64,000 nt of DNA from Adiantum capillus-veneris (GCA_014529385.2 CM043944.1:86889884-86953883), one strand, 5' to 3'. Numbered from the stretch's first letter, positions 1-12,029 are shown. Made by a program: numbers and translations. Notes: generated from the letters alone by a model not told the origin.

Positions 1-519
1 TTGACAAGGTGAAGGCACGAGAGCGGAATCATCTTGCTACATAAGACAAGGGAGAAGGCAAGCTTTCCATAAAAGCCATGATCACCTGCTCCCACTACTC
101 ACACACACTGTTAACTTATGGAGCAAAAATTAGCCTCCACTTTTAAATTGGGTGCCCTCCTCTTCATGTAGACTTGGAAAATAAACCTGGAGTTGCCAAG
201 TGTCCACTTTGCCTCTTTGTAGTTAAATTCCTAGTACCCATCGACTTATAAAGTGTAGCGAGGGGCCTAAATGATTTTGAACTGAGCCTAGACATCCTTT
301 TATTGATCGGATTTTAGATTTTAGTGCCGACTGGCCCTACCATCTCGTGGCGACTTGCCCTTCGCGACTGCGGGTGAAACTCTTGGCCGTTGGCGGTTTC
401 ACAGTGGCTACACAATGTCTGACCATTTATGACTTCAAAAAGAGGGTCCCAAAAATTAAATAAAAATCAAGGGAAAGAAAATCACTACTAAGGTAAGTGG
501 TTGCCATAGCCTCATGACA
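1..519 (-). mobile_element. 3' LTR of a minus-strand Ty3 chromovirus (incomplete at window edge)
   Basis: Read on the minus strand, the LTR starts TGTCATGAGG at position 519 directly after a purine run (AAGAGGGGAG, about 521-532), which fits a polypurine tract. It follows the chromodomain of the same element. A related LTR starts TGTCACGAGG at 33732 on the plus strand and shares blocks around GACTTCAAAAAGAGGGTC and GAGCCTAGACATCC (opposite strand here). A third partial copy is at about 32180-32350. The other LTR end lies outside the window. Confidence 0.6.
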
Positions 520-869
520 TACTCCCCTCTTGAAATCTTAAACGTCCTCGATTGCATACCATATATATATACCATAGATGATTTAATGTAATTAGCACCC
601 TTTTATCATCACATGTATCCTCAAGAAGGGTCATGTAACATAGATATAAATGACTTAATGAAACCTTCGTACTTTTGCTATTTCTATTTACGATAGAGAT
701 GAGCATAATATCTTTTGTAGAGTAGTGTCCACTTCTATTGCACTGAATCTGCATGCACATTTGATGTGCTAGCTCCATCATTATCCCTTTTTCAAACACA
801 TTGGGTTGGGACATATGTAGGTTGTAACCCAAAGATCTCAAGGTAGAGCTGCAATACATTCGGTGACTC

Positions 870-1616
870 TATAGCAGTTCACACTCTTCCATCCACTTTG
901 CATCCGTAGGTGGATAGTTCTTGAACTTCACCAAATACCGTCGTGCAACTTTTCCCTTAACTTTTCTTTCCTTATGTGTCAAAATTTGCTCAGGAACCAA
1001 TATCTCATTAAGTTTCTAAACGTCTCATTTGGCATATCTTCTGGCACATCACCCACGAAGGGTCTTCGAAGACTCACGTGAAACCATTATGAATCTTCGA
1101 AGTGTCGGACAATTTCAACCTATAAGCAACATCGCTGATCTTCTCAAGTATTTGAAAAGGCCCATAGTATCGCATGTTGAGCTTCTGAAATAACCTTTCC
1201 TTGCCCTTCATCTTCTTTAACCTTGCCTTCTCAAACCGTAGAAGTATCCAATCACCAAGTGAAAACAACAATTCATGATGGTGATGATCAACAACCCTTT
1301 TCTGCTTTGCCTGAGTATTCTCCAAGGCAAGCTTGATCTTCCTATTCATTTCATCCATGTTCTCTACATATCGATTCACCTCAAAAATTTTGTCCTTTGT
1401 GTGCAAAATAGGAGGAACCTTTTTGCCATCCTCAACATTCTCAAAAGGTGCCTTGCCTAACGACAAATGCATCGTATTGTTGTATGCATACTCAAGGATG
1501 GGTAGATACCGATCCCACTTGCCCTTATTATCTGACACATAGCATTTCAACAGATCTAAGACAATAGAATTAGCCTCTTCTGTGTGTCCATCAGTTTGTG
1601 GATGAATCTTGATCAT
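870..1616 (-). pseudogene. Ty3 chromovirus integrase C-terminus plus chromodomain, truncated
   Basis: Minus-strand remnant of a Ty3/gypsy polyprotein. The 1074-1616 frame carries the end of the integrase core (HPQTDG, then E in TEEAN, then YAYNNT) and the C-terminal region with YYGPFQIL (GPY/F-like). A stop and frame change follow near 1075. From about 1030 down to 870 the translation reads VPEQIL, ERKVKGKVARRYLVKF and TDAKWMEECEL, a typical chromodomain, which in chromoviruses directs integration by binding chromatin. The N-terminal integrase and all upstream domains are absent because another LTR starts at 1621. It is defective. Confidence 0.8.
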
Positions 1617-1620
1617 AGGC

Positions 1621-2280
1621 TGTTGTGGGGGAAGATTTATTGCGAAAAGGAGAAGAAGACACTCTTTCTCTCATGCCTAGCTGTTGTAAATTCTCTGTTT
1701 TCAGCCTCTTATCACCTCTATTAGGGTGAATTTCAGCAAAGTACTCATAGAATCTCAATCTTCTCTACCTACACTACGTGTACACAAAGTTTAGTGCGAT
1801 TCCATCGCGAAAAAGATCTCTATTTCGGCATTGGAATGTTCTCAGGTAACAATTTTAGATTATGTGCTCAAAGTTATAGCAAGCATGTGTGCGTGCATTT
1901 TGCGTGTTTCTTTCTTGGTTTTATTGCAGGAATGATTATGCATGAAGGGATATAGTTTCTCCCTTTTACTAGAGCTTCCCAAAATCTCACAGCTGAGGGA
2001 AAATCCTCTCAGTAGTCAAATAGTAGTTTTCTTACTTTCTTAATTAGAAGCAGAAAAGGAACAAAGAAAGAATAGAGGACGGGCTTTTGCCCCGTTCCTG
2101 TGCTTGTAAAGATTCTCCCTTAGTAATAAAGAGGATTTTTTTTTTTTTTTTTTTGGGGAGGGGGCGGCAGCCCATCTTTTGGTCCCCAATGATGTGTCAA
2201 GATTTTCTCTCTCTTCCAAATTCTCTCGAGTATATGAATTACATTTAACAGTTAGTTTATGCTTCCGTATTTTTGTGACA
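1621..2280 (+). mobile_element. 5' LTR of a plus-strand Ty3-type retrotransposon
   Basis: The LTR begins TGTTGTGGGGG and ends TTTTGTGACA, keeping the TG...CA termini. A T-rich, G-rich stretch and an AATAAA-like signal at about 2121 suggest the R/U5 part. It is followed directly by a tRNA-Met-type primer binding site. It interrupts the minus-strand chromovirus integrase at 1616-1620. No matching 3' LTR was seen downstream, so the element is 3'-truncated. Confidence 0.6.
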
Positions 2281-2281
2281 A

Positions 2282-2298
2282 TGGTATCAAAGTAAGGT
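2282..2298 (+). promoter_or_regulatory. Primer binding site (initiator tRNA-Met type)
   Basis: TGGTATCAAAGTAAGG follows the LTR end by a base or two and resembles the usual plant PBS TGGTATCAGAGC, complementary to the 3' end of initiator tRNA-Met. Confidence 0.6.
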
Positions 2299-2584
2299 CA
2301 TCTCTCTCTTTCTTAAGGGATTGATGACTTTTGACAGACTGCAAAAATGGAAGGATGTGAGATAGAGCTCACTCTGCTCCAGCAATAGGTGACAAAGTTG
2401 CAAAGAGCTCTCTCTTATCCAAAATTTTCAGAAGATTCTCCACACTTTTGAGAAAGGGAAGGAGAAAGTGCCGATGGGGTCGGGAGAAATCCCGTAGAAC
2501 CCAAAGATGCAAGAACCAAAGAAAGATCCTTTAGTTGGAACCTCCCGCATGCACGAGAGACAAAAGAAACCTCCATAACGTCAT

Positions 2585-3580
2585 GTGCAGTTCAATCCAA
2601 AGGTTCAAGAGCAAGATCCTCCTGATTATCCTCAGTTTTCTTTCATGAAGGATTTGGATTACATAGTTTCTCCAAAGGACATGTTCCTTGACGATCCGCC
2701 GTCGCAAAAAGTGCAGTCGAAGGATAGAGCTCCTGATTACAAGGAGTCGAAAGGCAAAAAGAAGGAGCATCATAAGAAGAAGCACCACAAGCAGAAATTA
2801 TTCAAGTCGGGTGAGAAAGATGTGAAATCGAGACCTACAACGGACGGTGGGACAACAACAAAGCTTTAGCTTTCATTCGCCAGTTTGAAGTTGCATTTGT
2901 TGAAGGGAACTTTAAGAAAAGGTCCAAGCTTCACCATCTCAGTATGTCCTAAAAGGCACAACCAACAGTTGGTGGCTGACTCTAATCCTTGAAAAACGCA
3001 AGCCTCATGATTGGACTGCCTTCAAGAAGGAGTTCTATGCTCAATTCCTCCTTCCATATTATAAGGAAGAAGTAAAGAAAGAATGGGATAGGCTTTCTCA
3101 GTTAGGAAACGAAACTGTTCCACAATATGTGGACAAGTTTTAGGACGTTCTCTTGAAAGTTACCCCATTTAAGAAGATTGAAGATTCGGAGAAGATGCGA
3201 AAGTTGAAGCCGAGTTGCATGAAGGCTTGCAAAAGGCTATGAAGCTTTATTCTCAAGGCAACCTACAAATACTTATGGAATCCGCTAGCATAGCTGATGC
3301 TATACACGAGAAGGGAACTCCTAGGAACATGGAGCAAAGCACCTATCATGCCAAGCAGAAGGCTCCATATAAAATAGCCTACTTCCACTTCTTCTTCTCA
3401 AAAGAAGAAAAGAACCACCTCCGATGCAGAAGCAAAGCCAAATCAGCCCAAGAAAGGGAAATACCTCTCTCTTGTTGAATTAAGAACCTACATCAACGAA
3501 GGAAGATGCTTCAAGTGTGGACAAATTGGACGTATGAAGGGTGAGTTCCCTACCAAAATCCCGCAACCACCTTCCTCCAA
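2585..3580 (+). pseudogene. Ty3-type gag (capsid domain and damaged zinc knuckle)
   Basis: A K/H-rich N-terminal part (2585-2869) leads into a retrotransposon gag domain: FIRQFEVAF, then TANNWW-like residues in a shifted frame, KEFYAQFLLPYY, LSQLGNETVPQYVDKF. Several stops and frameshifts split it, including TAA at about 2950 and TAG at about 3142. Near 3510 a zinc knuckle reads CFKCGQIGRMKGEF, so the third (His) and fourth (Cys) ligands of CCHC are lost. Gag would form the particle that packages the element RNA. It is non-functional as written. Confidence 0.75.
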
Positions 3581-4014
3581 TGCAATCCCAAATGTACAAG
3601 GAAATACAACCAAGGATGGGAAAGAAAGATCTCTTCTCAAAGCATGGGGTAGCATCAACAATCAGCGGGCACTTAACCTGTTTGACCCAGGCAGTACGGA
3701 TAACTTCATCTCTACGAAGTTAGCCGAAAATCTCAATTTATAGCCTAACCATTTTGGAGTTTCTATTCAAGCATCGTTCGCTTTCAAAGGGCAAAACTCC
3801 AATTGTACTCCAAATCATAGGAAAGATGAATTTAAAGGTAGATAACTATAAAGATCAAGGATATTTCTTACTAGCTTCATTTGAAGGATGCGATGTCATC
3901 TTAGGGATGCCTTGGCACTACAAGATGCATCCCATTCCTGATTATGTTCAGAAGACCTTGTCCTTTGACCACAAAGGAAAGCAATATGTTGTAATAGCGG
4001 ATGCAGGTGATTGA
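3534..4014 (+). pseudogene. Retropepsin-like protease of the plus-strand Ty3 element
   Basis: Translation gives NLFDPGSTDNFIS in place of the usual LFDSGST. The catalytic Asp is present but the residue after it is Pro. Further on are EGCDVILGMPWHYK and KTLSFDHKGK, matching the second half of Ty3 proteases. A TAG at about 3741 and a frame change split the domain. In Ty3 elements this enzyme cleaves the Gag-Pol polyprotein. It lies between gag and RT as expected. Confidence 0.75.
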
Positions 4015-4091
4015 CACATTCCCATTGGCAAATTTCCATTGCCAACCACATTGCACTTAAGAAAACAATAAAAAAGTGTGTTTCAACGTAG

Positions 4092-4345
4092 TTGATTTTT
4101 GTAAGAGAGAGAGACATGTCTTCTTCACAACTTTCTTTCTCTTCAGAGCAAAAAAGAATTAAGTTATTAGAAAGTTTTGCAAATTGTTTTACAGATGAAC
4201 TTCCACCCTCTCGACTTGAGGATCATACAATTGATTTGATCCCAGGAAACTCTCCTCCAAATCAGCCTCCTTATCGAGCTAGTCTAATGTAGCAAGAGGA
4301 GATCAAGGAGGTCAATGAGCTTTTGGAAAAGTGTCTCCGAAAGTC
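4092..4345 (+). pseudogene. Reverse transcriptase N-terminal stub
   Basis: Residues include FANCFTDELPPSRLEDHTIDLIPG and QEEIKEVNELLEKC, the region before the catalytic core of Ty3 RT. At about 4335-4350 the sequence jumps straight to RNase H residues (SRRLKDAELHASIYEKEL). The fingers and palm, including the YVDD box, are therefore missing. A TAG follows RASLM at 4290. Confidence 0.75.
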
Positions 4346-4610
4346 GGCGCCTTAAAGATGCGGAGTTGCATGCCTCTATTTATGAGAAAGAGTTAATGAC
4401 AGTAACTCACGTCTTTCCATTTGGAAACATTATCTTTTAGGAACTGATTTTATAATCAAGGCAGATCATCAGAGTCTTTGCTACTTATTGACACAGAGAA
4501 AGGTATGAGAAAAGCAAATGAGATGGGCGAACTTATTTTCAGATTTTACACACTTTTGGAACAAAGAATGCGGTTACTGATGCTCTCTCCAGGCGTCCAA
4601 AGATCAATGC
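4345..4610 (+). pseudogene. RNase H remnant of the plus-strand Ty3 element
   Basis: Two frames together give ELHASIYEKELMTVTH and, after a one-base shift near 4440, GTDFIIKADHQSLCYLLTQRK, typical of Ty3 RNase H and its link to integrase (DALSRRPK near 4580). It would degrade the RNA strand of the RNA-DNA hybrid. Stops at about 4438 and 4453 confirm decay. Confidence 0.7.
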
Positions 4611-4611
4611 A

Positions 4612-5420
4612 ATGACAACTATTTATCATGAGGAACTAGAATTTCTCAGTGAGATGTATCCTCAAGATCTAGACTTCGCTACAATTTGGGCAAATCTTCA
4701 AGGTGGTCATTCAAGGTCACCTTATTCTATTAGGTATGATACACTATATCATCAACAAGCAATATGCATAGTTCAACCCTTAAGACAGAAGGTGATGGAT
4801 GAAGCACATAATTATCCGTATGTCGGGCATCGGGGAAGAACTGCTGCCACTAGTGTTTTCGAAAGATATTTCTTTTGGCCAACACTTTGGGCGGACATTG
4901 AAAAATATATACGCGAGTGTTTAGTATGTCAGAAAGTGAAATATGACAGACATAAAGTTTATGGCAATTTTTAGTCACTCCTTGTGCCTAACACGCCATG
5001 GGAAAGTATTGCCATGGATTTTATTACGGATCTTCTTAGATCCAAGAATGGAAATGATGCAATTTGGACTATAGTAGACAGATTCAATAAGCAAGCACAT
5101 TTTCTTCCAGTTAAGAAGACGATCAAAGCTGATCACATGGCTAGAATATTTCTAGCTCAGATTTTTAAACATCACGGACTATCAAAAACTATTGTCAGCG
5201 ATAGAAATCCTCGCATGACTAGTTTATTTTGGCAAGCACTATTCGAAAATTGAGGAACTAAGCTAGAGGAATTAAGCTAGCTTATCACCCTCAAACAGAT
5301 GGTCAAAGCGAAATTGCTAATGCCACTGTTTTAGACCTTCTCAAGTGCTATGTTTCAGAAAGACAATCCGAGTGGGAACAATACTTACCGTTAGTTGAGT
5401 TTGCGTATAATAATACTAGG
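4612..5420 (+). pseudogene. Ty3 integrase (zinc-binding and catalytic core, 3'-truncated)
   Basis: The 4612-4974 frame contains the HHCC zinc module (HNYPYVGHRGR...CLVCQKVK). The core follows at 4984-5253 with catalytic Asp residues in MDFITDLL and IVSDRNPRM. After a frame change near 5253, HPQTDGQSE supplies the catalytic Glu and the text continues to VEFAYNNTRI at about 5415. The GPY/F region and chromodomain are missing. The same segment of the minus-strand chromovirus (1074-1616) is clearly related, so both belong to one lineage. Confidence 0.8.
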
Positions 5421-5552
5421 ATAATGAGAATGAGAATTCCGAGTTTTGTAGAGCATGGGGTAAGGTACAAGATCAAGAGGCTTGGATCTCTTCAACAATG
5501 CCAGCTTCTTACACTTAACTTTTCCAAAACGTGACCCCAACACTCAAAAGTA

Positions 5553-6051
5553 TGTTGGGAGAGTTATGGGTATGTTGAGTTCGCGTGTGCCCTTGGAAGA
5601 CGAAAAGACATTTTCTAATCTGTCTCCAGCGCTGGGGTAAGCCTTTAGCTTACACTTGTAGTGAGAACAATCACTAAAAAGCCAAGCATACACCATTATG
5701 TGCATAGTCACACTTTCCTCATGGAACCTATAGACTCACACATGTTACTCATTCCACAAACACATTCTATACACTTGATAGCCACATGCTACTTGTGGTA
5801 GCTCACATGAACCTTACCATTACCATATGTGGTGCATATCCATCCACACATTGATTCCATTTCTCCACCTTGAGCCTATATAAGACCATTATCCAAAGCT
5901 TGTATTCTCTATTACATTTCTACACTCAATCAAACAAGGTAGTATTTCTACATTGTGTATTGAGCTTGCCCTCTAATCTACGTATTATCTATTGCTATGG
6001 TGTAAACACAACCTTGAATGCTACAATGTTGTATCCATCATAGCCCTTACA
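5553..6051 (+). mobile_element. Copia-type LTR (probable 5' LTR)
   Basis: It starts TGTTGGGAGAG, has a TATA-like CCTATATAAG at about 5876, and ends GCCCTTACA before a tRNA-Met type PBS. The 136 bases between the integrase (5420) and this start match nothing I recognise. The exact left border is less certain than the right. Confidence 0.6.
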
Positions 6052-6052
6052 T

Positions 6053-6068
6053 ATGGTATCAGTGTGAT
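6053..6068 (+). promoter_or_regulatory. Primer binding site of the copia-type LTR element
   Basis: TATGGTATCAGTGTGATT contains TGGTATCAG, complementary to initiator tRNA-Met, right after the LTR terminus. Confidence 0.6.
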
Positions 6069-6690
6069 TAGCACCTCCTAATCACCTTCAGATGATCCTA
6101 GTAGATTAGTATTAGCTTTAGACCGCATCTATAGAGCTCAATTGAGTTGCATGTCATTGGATATGTGCAAAGGCTCAAGACTTTTGAGCCACAATTAAGG
6201 CATTCAAAAAAATTGAGCATTAAGAGCATCAATTCTCTACTAGACCACTCGGACGACGACTCCTCTTGTGGTTGTAATCATACTTTCATTGCATTTTGCA
6301 TCTTGCTTGATTGTGTGTGCATTGCTATATGATTTGATGCTGCATAAAACTTTATGTGCATGAGCCTTTCCATCTCACCCCGCGCACACACACACACACA
6401 CACACTTTATCACAACAGTTGACCATAGTATACCTACTCATAACCTAAAGGATACCAAAAAGAACTCGGAATTAGTACTGATAAACTACTTTGTGCATGG
6501 TTTGATAAAAGGCTACCTTATGGGTATCGGCTCCTACCTAGCTCCAGCCAATTTCACTTACTACCCTCTTTAGGCCCTTACTTGGGCGTGTGGTGATTTT
6601 TATTTCTATCATTATATCGCGGCGCGTATATTATCTGCTCTGCTAAACCGAGCTAGAGATTAGGGTTACCTGGCTCGAGGTCTCTACCTA
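6069..6690 (+). other. Leader remnant, (CA)n tract, no gene recognised
   Basis: After the PBS a 61-residue open frame (6147-6332) could be the start of a copia gag, but no diagnostic motif is visible. A (CA)n microsatellite lies at about 6383-6406. The rest shows nothing I can name. Confidence 0.35.
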
Positions 6691-8450
6691 CTTCACTTGG
6701 AGGGACGTGTAGCTGTTAAGGATGAGAGATTCTCGACTGATACAGCACCCCCCCGCACATAAGTACATCCTCCCTGCCTCCTCTACCATAAAAGGTGAGG
6801 GGCTCTTTCCCTCACTTAGACGAGGTTCTGTTCTGTTCTTTTCATTTCTAGTTGCTGGGTTGCATCGGTTGGTTTGGGAAGGAATGATGCTTGTTCTATT
6901 GATGCATCTCTTGATTACATGGGGTTGGACGCTCAATACCTCACAGGTTGGGACCATTTTTCTGATGGCTTTTTTACTAGAAAATGTCGTAAAAACGTTC
7001 ATACATATGGTTATTGGTGTCTTGACAACTGATGGTGAATGTAAAGCTTGAATACCTGGTGGGTGTGTTGGTTATACATGTTTTTTTTTGTTTAAAGGAA
7101 GATACTGGTCATTTTTCTGATGATTGCAGTGGGTTATGCTACATTCATTATTAAAAAAAAGGGGGGGAGCCTATATTAGGCCTGGTCTAGCTGGACTCTA
7201 CATCTTCAGGCTTAAATTCATGTGATTGAATAGTAGATGGTTCTGGTTCTTCCATTAAACAGAGTTGGGCTGATATACATGGTTGTCACAAATGGGGCTT
7301 TCTTTCTGCATGATACTGATTACATATATTCACTCTAGTTTTTTGGTTGCGACTGTGCTAGAATATCACATCAAATTTATCATACATAGGCTATTTGGAT
7401 TTGTTTTCAAGCAAATGGTAAGTATAAAGGCTAAAAGCCTGGTGGTGGTGCTGGTTATGCATGGATTTTTTGGTTACTGGAAAGCTGCCATATTCTGATA
7501 GTTATAGTTGTAGCTGACTGGATTTTAACCTGATCTTAGCTCCTAGGAGACTATTGTGAGTTTACTACTGCTCACTAGCTCCACATTCCTTCAAAATTTC
7601 AGGAGGTCTAGAAATCTAGTGCTATATTGAGAATGATGATAGGCTTTTTACTTCGGCATAGTGAAAGAATATGATTATTTCTGCTGGCTTCCAGTCTTGC
7701 TCACTGAATGTAGAAAATTTATTTGTTAACAAGATCCTACTCTCTTGGGTATGGTTGGGGATAGCCGGATCTAGCTCTGATGCTGACTTACAATCCTATT
7801 ACCTGGTTTTTGCTGGCTTCTGTTTATCACCTGGTTGCCTGGCTTAATTTTGTGATTTTGACCGGTATCAGTATAATAAGGCTCGGGCTGATACTTCTCG
7901 GGTTACTTCTCTGGACTAAGGATTCAACTCTTACTAAAGTTTCAAAAGAAACTCATTATAGAAATATAAAAAATGCATTACCTCCTGCATACTATTGACA
8001 CCAGGTTTACGTTTCGGATGAATGATAACCCTAGTTAATTTTACGTTGAAAGCTTGGTGGCACTGCTGTTATGCTACCAAAATGATATGGGTCACATTTT
8101 GGTAGGTTCTTTTCTTAGAACCGACACTAACTCAAGCTACTTTGGGAAATGACTCAAGATAACGGTTATATAGTTGCTCTCAACTGATAATGATAGTTGT
8201 TTGGTCCTAGCGTGTTTTGCTTTGATAGCATATGATAGTACTGGGAATACTTGGAAAACTAACCCAACTGCTACTGATGATTTGTTAGTCATAAGTATTA
8301 CGGATTCTGCCAAGATCTGACGGGATAAGAGATTTACAGTATACTCTTCTGGTTTTTTACCTAAGTCTGTGGATATGGCTTGCTTGGTCAAAAGATAATC
8401 ATGGCTATTTTTTGCTTTGAAGGGCTCGACATTGGAACACATTTTTAGAA
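6690..8450 (+). other. Decayed low-level repeated region of unknown origin
   Basis: Three spots share a related stretch: around 7025-7080, 7415-7470 and 8040-8085. When read in suitable frames the first two give K-x-x-P-G-G-x-x-G-Y-x-C/W, followed by T-G-(H/K)-x-x-(F/Y)-S-D. The third is weaker. Frames are broken by stops throughout. The segment 8185-8320 reads open on the plus strand (DNDSCLV...YDSTGNTWKTN). No family could be assigned with confidence. Confidence 0.3.
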
Positions 8451-8960
8451 TAAAATTACGTAGCGTAGCTTTGCTTGCAAAAAGCTTTTTACTTACAATA
8501 ATATGGAATAGTTGACATTTTTTACATTAACAGATATTATATGACAAGAAGCTAAATTTATTTGTAATACGATGGGAATTTTTAATATCCAGGACATTAG
8601 CTAGTTTAAATCTTTTTAAGTTTGACATGGATAACAACTGATAGATTCTTTGAAGCTTGCCATACGTAGCCAAGTTTAACATATCTGTTGTCTTGACTAT
8701 ATGGATGCATGTGAGAATTCTATCTTGGCTTAAAGAGGTTTAGCTTGCTGTAGTCCGACTTCAGAAGCATTTAATGATTCAATTATGACAGTTTTGATAC
8801 CTCTGTACAAATTCATTTGGAATGATACTTCATTCTTATTATGTTGTGCAGTTATGATTCAAAGATGGAGTTGTTTCTGTACTTATCTTTACATTGACAT
8901 CTTTAGCCAGTTGTCTTTTTGAACTTCTTGTTCATTGGTGTGTTAATTATTTAAGTTAAA
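8450..8960. other. AT-rich stretch without recognised features
   Basis: No open frame with a recognisable motif, no LTR termini and no microsatellite before 8966. It could be intergenic or part of a long 5' intron of the CNNM gene. Confidence 0.4.
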
Positions 8961-8963
8961 CAG

Positions 8964-8965
<2 letters not shown>

Positions 8966-9036
<71 letters not shown>
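8966..9036. repeat. (CA)n followed by poly-C
   Basis: About 32 bases of CA repeat run directly into about 36 consecutive C residues (9001-9036). Low-complexity sequence; exact length in the genome is unreliable. Confidence 0.9.
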
Positions 9037-9038
<2 letters not shown>

Positions 9039-9039
9039 A

Positions 9040-10520
9040 TTATAGATATTTGCGCGATCTTTTTGTAGAGCCCTCAAGCACAAAATTCACACTCCATTTG
9101 CCCCTTCAATTGTGTGCATAAAAGCTCGTTGTTTTCGGTTTTCAAAGGAGCTATTAAGCTCTTGATTGGGATGGGATTAGAGCTTCTAATTAAGTGATCA
9201 TGTATGTGCTCCCCTTTGTTGAATGTGTGAAAGTGTGGGGCTTTGAAGACAAAGTACCCTTCAATGCTAATGGGAAAGCTTGCTGGCTGTAAGAACCACC
9301 CCTCCTAACAAGACAAAGAAGTTTTTTTCCTTATTGGAGCTTGAAGCAGATTGTGCTCCAGCTTCTCATTCTCGGCTGACCCTGTAGCTGTCCCTTGGCA
9401 CTTGCCTTTGCGCTCATACACAGTTAGCTTACCCTTGTCAACTACCATGTTGCTCACCGGTTGCAACTTGCTCTCCCACGTCATCACCTCTACCACCCGA
9501 TGGTCACCAACGGCTACTGAACGTGCTGCCTCATCCCCTTCCAGGTCGCTTTTAACCCCATGTGGCTCGGCTACCCCAAGCTGCCCTTGCTACCTCGTCC
9601 TTGCTGTCGCTAGCCTTGTCAATCGATTGGAGAGCTTGGAAAACAGGGAAAACACACATAAGCTCAAGAGGCATTTCCCACCTTTTTAAACCCAAGAGGC
9701 ATTTCCCCACCTCAACTCCATTGAGTCGCCTTTCAGGTCCTCCTTCTACAAGCCCATGTTCTCATGCCACACAATCCCTTGGCCTCATAGCCATATTTCT
9801 GGCACTAAAGCCTCGTTCACACAGCAACAAGAAGATTCCGAAGCACATCAAGCATTCAAGGCATTCAACCTACAATTTAAAAGCTGAAAATTCTCCTTCT
9901 TAATGGCTCCAATTATCTTCGTCTACAATTTTGGATATGATTGTAATGTATGTAACGATGTGAGTGATCACAACTCTCACATTGCACCCATGGGCACTTG
10001 TATCAAAATTCCTACAAAGGAGATAGACACTGCCTATCACAATGACATGGTAAGACCCTCCTATTTTAGTTTTTTGCCTCAATGATGTATATGCACCAAA
10101 CTAGGTTCAAAGCCAAGTGCACCCATATGTGCACCATCAACATCGAACCCCTCTTGATTTCAAAAAGCAAGGCATAGAAGATGAGACCGCCAACAAAGTT
10201 CCAGATAGGAAGTGACAACACACATTTGTATGTCCCAGACCACTTAGTTTGGAGCTAAGACCTACACTTCGCATCTTTCACACAACCACTCTTGTCACAT
10301 TATGATTCTCCTTTTGGTGGTTTTCCAGGCTATCAGCTACTTGCATCCACTCTGCCTCTCACATTGCCTCCCCTCCACCTACTGCTCACAAGGTAGGAGT
10401 GCCTTATGAGATGTACCTTCATCCATGCTTTGGCCCCTATCGTACTCCATATGTGTGGCCTCCATCCATGTACCCGCCTTTCTATCCACTTGCACCATCA
10501 TTGGAGCATCATAGTTTGAC
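9040..10520. other. Non-coding or highly decayed stretch
   Basis: Short open frames exist on both strands but show no domain. Around 10395-10510 the plus strand reads a Pro/Tyr-rich run (YLHPCFGPYRTPYVWPPSMY) resembling the Pro/Tyr-rich run near 12050-12115 upstream of a gag domain. It may therefore be a gag linker remnant. Confidence 0.35.
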
Positions 10521-10529
10521 GGTTTTTTA

Positions 10530-11445
10530 GTTATTTTCCAGTGTACATATAATCACTTTTACTTGCAGATTTAGTAGTTAGCTATACAATCGCTCTCCAA
10601 GATGGTGAGTGGTCTTGTGGCGGGCAACTTGTAACAGGCTATATTGTCACAAGACATGGACAACAATTACAATTGGTTGTGGACAGTGGTTACAATTAGC
10701 CTTGGGTTCACACTGGATGGTGACACGTGGCTTACAGAGGGAGTGGTGGTTGAGAGGACATCGTGGTTAGTTCATTGCCACCATAGCTCGAAGATAAGCA
10801 TAGCTGGTTGTTAAAGATATTTGTGTTAGCTGTTGGCTGCCCTTTGTGTCTTGTATATATGCTTAGTGGGTTCTGGGGCACTTCAATGTGTTGTATGTGT
10901 CATTTGAGTCTAGAGTCTTGTGTTTAAGTCTAGCACTTGCACACGTGCACTCTCCTTGCACAATTGGAGCCTCGACACCCCCATTATACCTTTGAGTCTT
11001 GGGCTTGGAGCTGAGTGTGCTGCCAGCGAGAGTCTGTATTGGTTCTATGAGTATACTCGAGCTTCCATTGGGTTTGGAGTCTATTGTTGTGTCAGTCTGT
11101 TGTTGTTGAGAGTTTTGTATTAATAGCTCTACAGTGTTTGTTTTGTGTTTGAAGTGAGATTTCTTGGATATTGCACTGAGGATCACCCACAATAGAGAGC
11201 ATGGCATAGATTTCTTGCTATAGTAACACATGTTTGGGAGTGCGCGATCGCGTGGTTGTAGACGCTCGTTATGAATATAAAGGAAATAGCGACAAGGGTG
11301 CTCTACTTGAAAGCCAATACTCTCTAGAGTGGAACTTCGTTGCTTTCGTGTTCTTTATTAAGTGCAAGTGTGATTTTAGTTCTTTGAGTCTTTTAGTAGC
11401 AGATTCAGGTGTTAAGGTGAGTCATCTGCCCGATGTGTGATTACA
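10530..11445 (+). mobile_element. Probable LTR with PBS (second LTR retrotransposon)
   Basis: The right border is the better supported one: ATTACA at 11440-11445 followed by GTGGTATTAGATATCAG, a variant tRNA-Met PBS. A TATA-like GTATATATGC lies at about 10852. The left border is approximate. It precedes a decayed gag of the same orientation, so it is probably the 5' LTR. Confidence 0.4.
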
Positions 11446-12029
11446 GTGGTATTAGATATCAGTCTTTTTCTTGCTCTCACAAGAGGACCGTCCTACGTGA
11501 TAGAGGCAAATACGAATCCACCTTTGGCCTCGACAGAGGTGACCAATGAAACTTCACACGATCCTCGTGTTCCTCAAAGTCCCACCTTGCAGACCTCTTT
11601 GGTTTCAGAAATCCTCTTGTTTCAGAAGCTCCTTCGATAATTGCTTTAGATTCAAAATATCTAGTGGATCTTGTTTGAGATTGCAGACGACTATCATCTT
11701 GGAACACCTTCCACCTTATGTAGAAGGCAGAGAGTTTCGGAACCTTTATGAGATTTTGAAATGTACTCTTCCTCAGTCGGCACCTATTTTTGAACAATCA
11801 ACCTCCAATTACTCCCTCTTTCCTCTCTTCCATCGACAACTATGGCACCTTTACCCTCTCATATGCCCTTTTATTCTGTTCTTGCTCCGAAAATTTTTCT
11901 TTTCCTAATTTCTAATGCTATCGATCCTTCTCCATGACCCTCTTTGATGCGCATAGTTTTTTGCACTAGGGCCAATGAGAACCCCTTGCTCTCTTCCTCT
12001 TAACTTCTGTAGTACCTGCTACTTTACCA

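Noticed and set aside
8185-8320. Kelch-like reading YDSTGNTW
   Set aside because: One short match without the GG pair or repeats; not enough to call a kelch protein.
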